A stretch of DNA of 64,000 nucleotides from Methylophaga sp. (GTDB lineage Bacteria > Pseudomonadota > Gammaproteobacteria > Nitrosococcales > Methylophagaceae): positions 312,670 to 376,669 of the forward strand of contig NZSL01000012.1 in NCBI GenBank assembly GCA_002696735.1. Reading direction: 5' to 3'. Positions 63,820 to 64,000 of the stretch are shown here, one piece after another. Within the stretch, counting starts at the first letter, position 1. Every line of letters begins with the position of its first letter. The position numbers and the translations under genes were made by a program. The notes below the pieces were generated by a model that did no database searches, had not been told where the DNA came from, and was given only the letters and a program-made list of their open reading frames with translations.

Positions 63820-64000
63820 TTTATAGAGCGATGGAGCTGGACATTTTTCTTAATAGTTTGCATTGCATATCGGCTGACAGGTACACCTAAAGGAGTACTT
63901 ATTGAGGAGAATTATCAATCCCTCATTATTAAGCTAAGTTCAAAGCGGGTTTGAAATGAACCTGTATTCAACATGTTAAATGTTTTTTTTAAATTACTTA
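63820..64000. other. downstream intergenic sequence to window end
   Basis: No gene seen in the last 181 bases. GTACACCTAAAGGAGTAC (63881-63898) is an imperfect palindrome with one mismatch. GAGG and CCTC (around 63904-63924) could form a second short hairpin. Either could be an operator for a gene to the right. Confidence 0.3.

Overview
The window looks like a chromosomal segment of a marine gammaproteobacterial methylotroph, most likely Methylophaga or a close relative. This is inferred from a complete N-methylglutamate pathway for methylamine oxidation, a two-subunit pyruvate carboxylase, moderate-to-low GC and a Wzx/Wzy-type exopolysaccharide (EPS) locus tied to an exosortase. No rRNA, tRNA, CRISPR array, phage or intact insertion sequence was seen.

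Layout. 1-4831: nucleotide-sugar supply (galU fragment, galE, manC) and the priming glycosylphosphotransferase; two copies of a MITE-like repeat lie between galE and manC. 5030-9160: five tandem paralogous small secreted proteins with VPxPA (VPLPA-CTERM) sorting tails. Each has its own c-di-GMP-I (GEMM)-like leader and its own terminator. 9221-14540: the polysaccharide export and chain-length machinery (Wza-like, outer-membrane barrel, Wzz/Wzc-like, CpsD-like kinase, ExeA-like ATPase). 14541-16845: a hairpin-rich intergenic region with CRP-like sites, then a secreted beta-helix protein. 16880-21018, minus strand: a glycosyltransferase, the flippase, and a glycosyltransferase split by a frameshift at a C8 tract. 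21491-37064: glycosyltransferases, the polymerase/ligase, acyl- and acetyltransferases, a sulfotransferase, a large adenylation-carrier-acyltransferase fusion and a GT26-STAS fusion. 37087-41011: exosortase XrtD and the PrsT-like TPR lipoprotein.

41296-49094: cysC, a DHH phosphoesterase, cytochrome b561 between two further repeat copies, a LysR regulator divergent from pycA/pycB, and a group II truncated hemoglobin. 49136-62483: an XRE-cupin regulator divergent from mgdABCD-gmaS-mgsABC, then three small membrane proteins (one of 59 aa), an APC permease and a universal stress protein. A fifth repeat copy and two unknown genes close the window.

How it fits together (inference): UDP-sugars and GDP-mannose feed a Wzx/Wzy EPS pathway, with decorations by acyl groups and possibly sulfate (PAPS from CysC). 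c-di-GMP probably switches the five VPxPA proteins, which XrtD would process and anchor or release into the EPS matrix. The second half is a methylamine module: uptake, gamma-glutamylmethylamide formation (GmaS), transfer to glutamate (MgsABC), oxidation (MgdABCD), with pyruvate carboxylase as an anaplerotic step.
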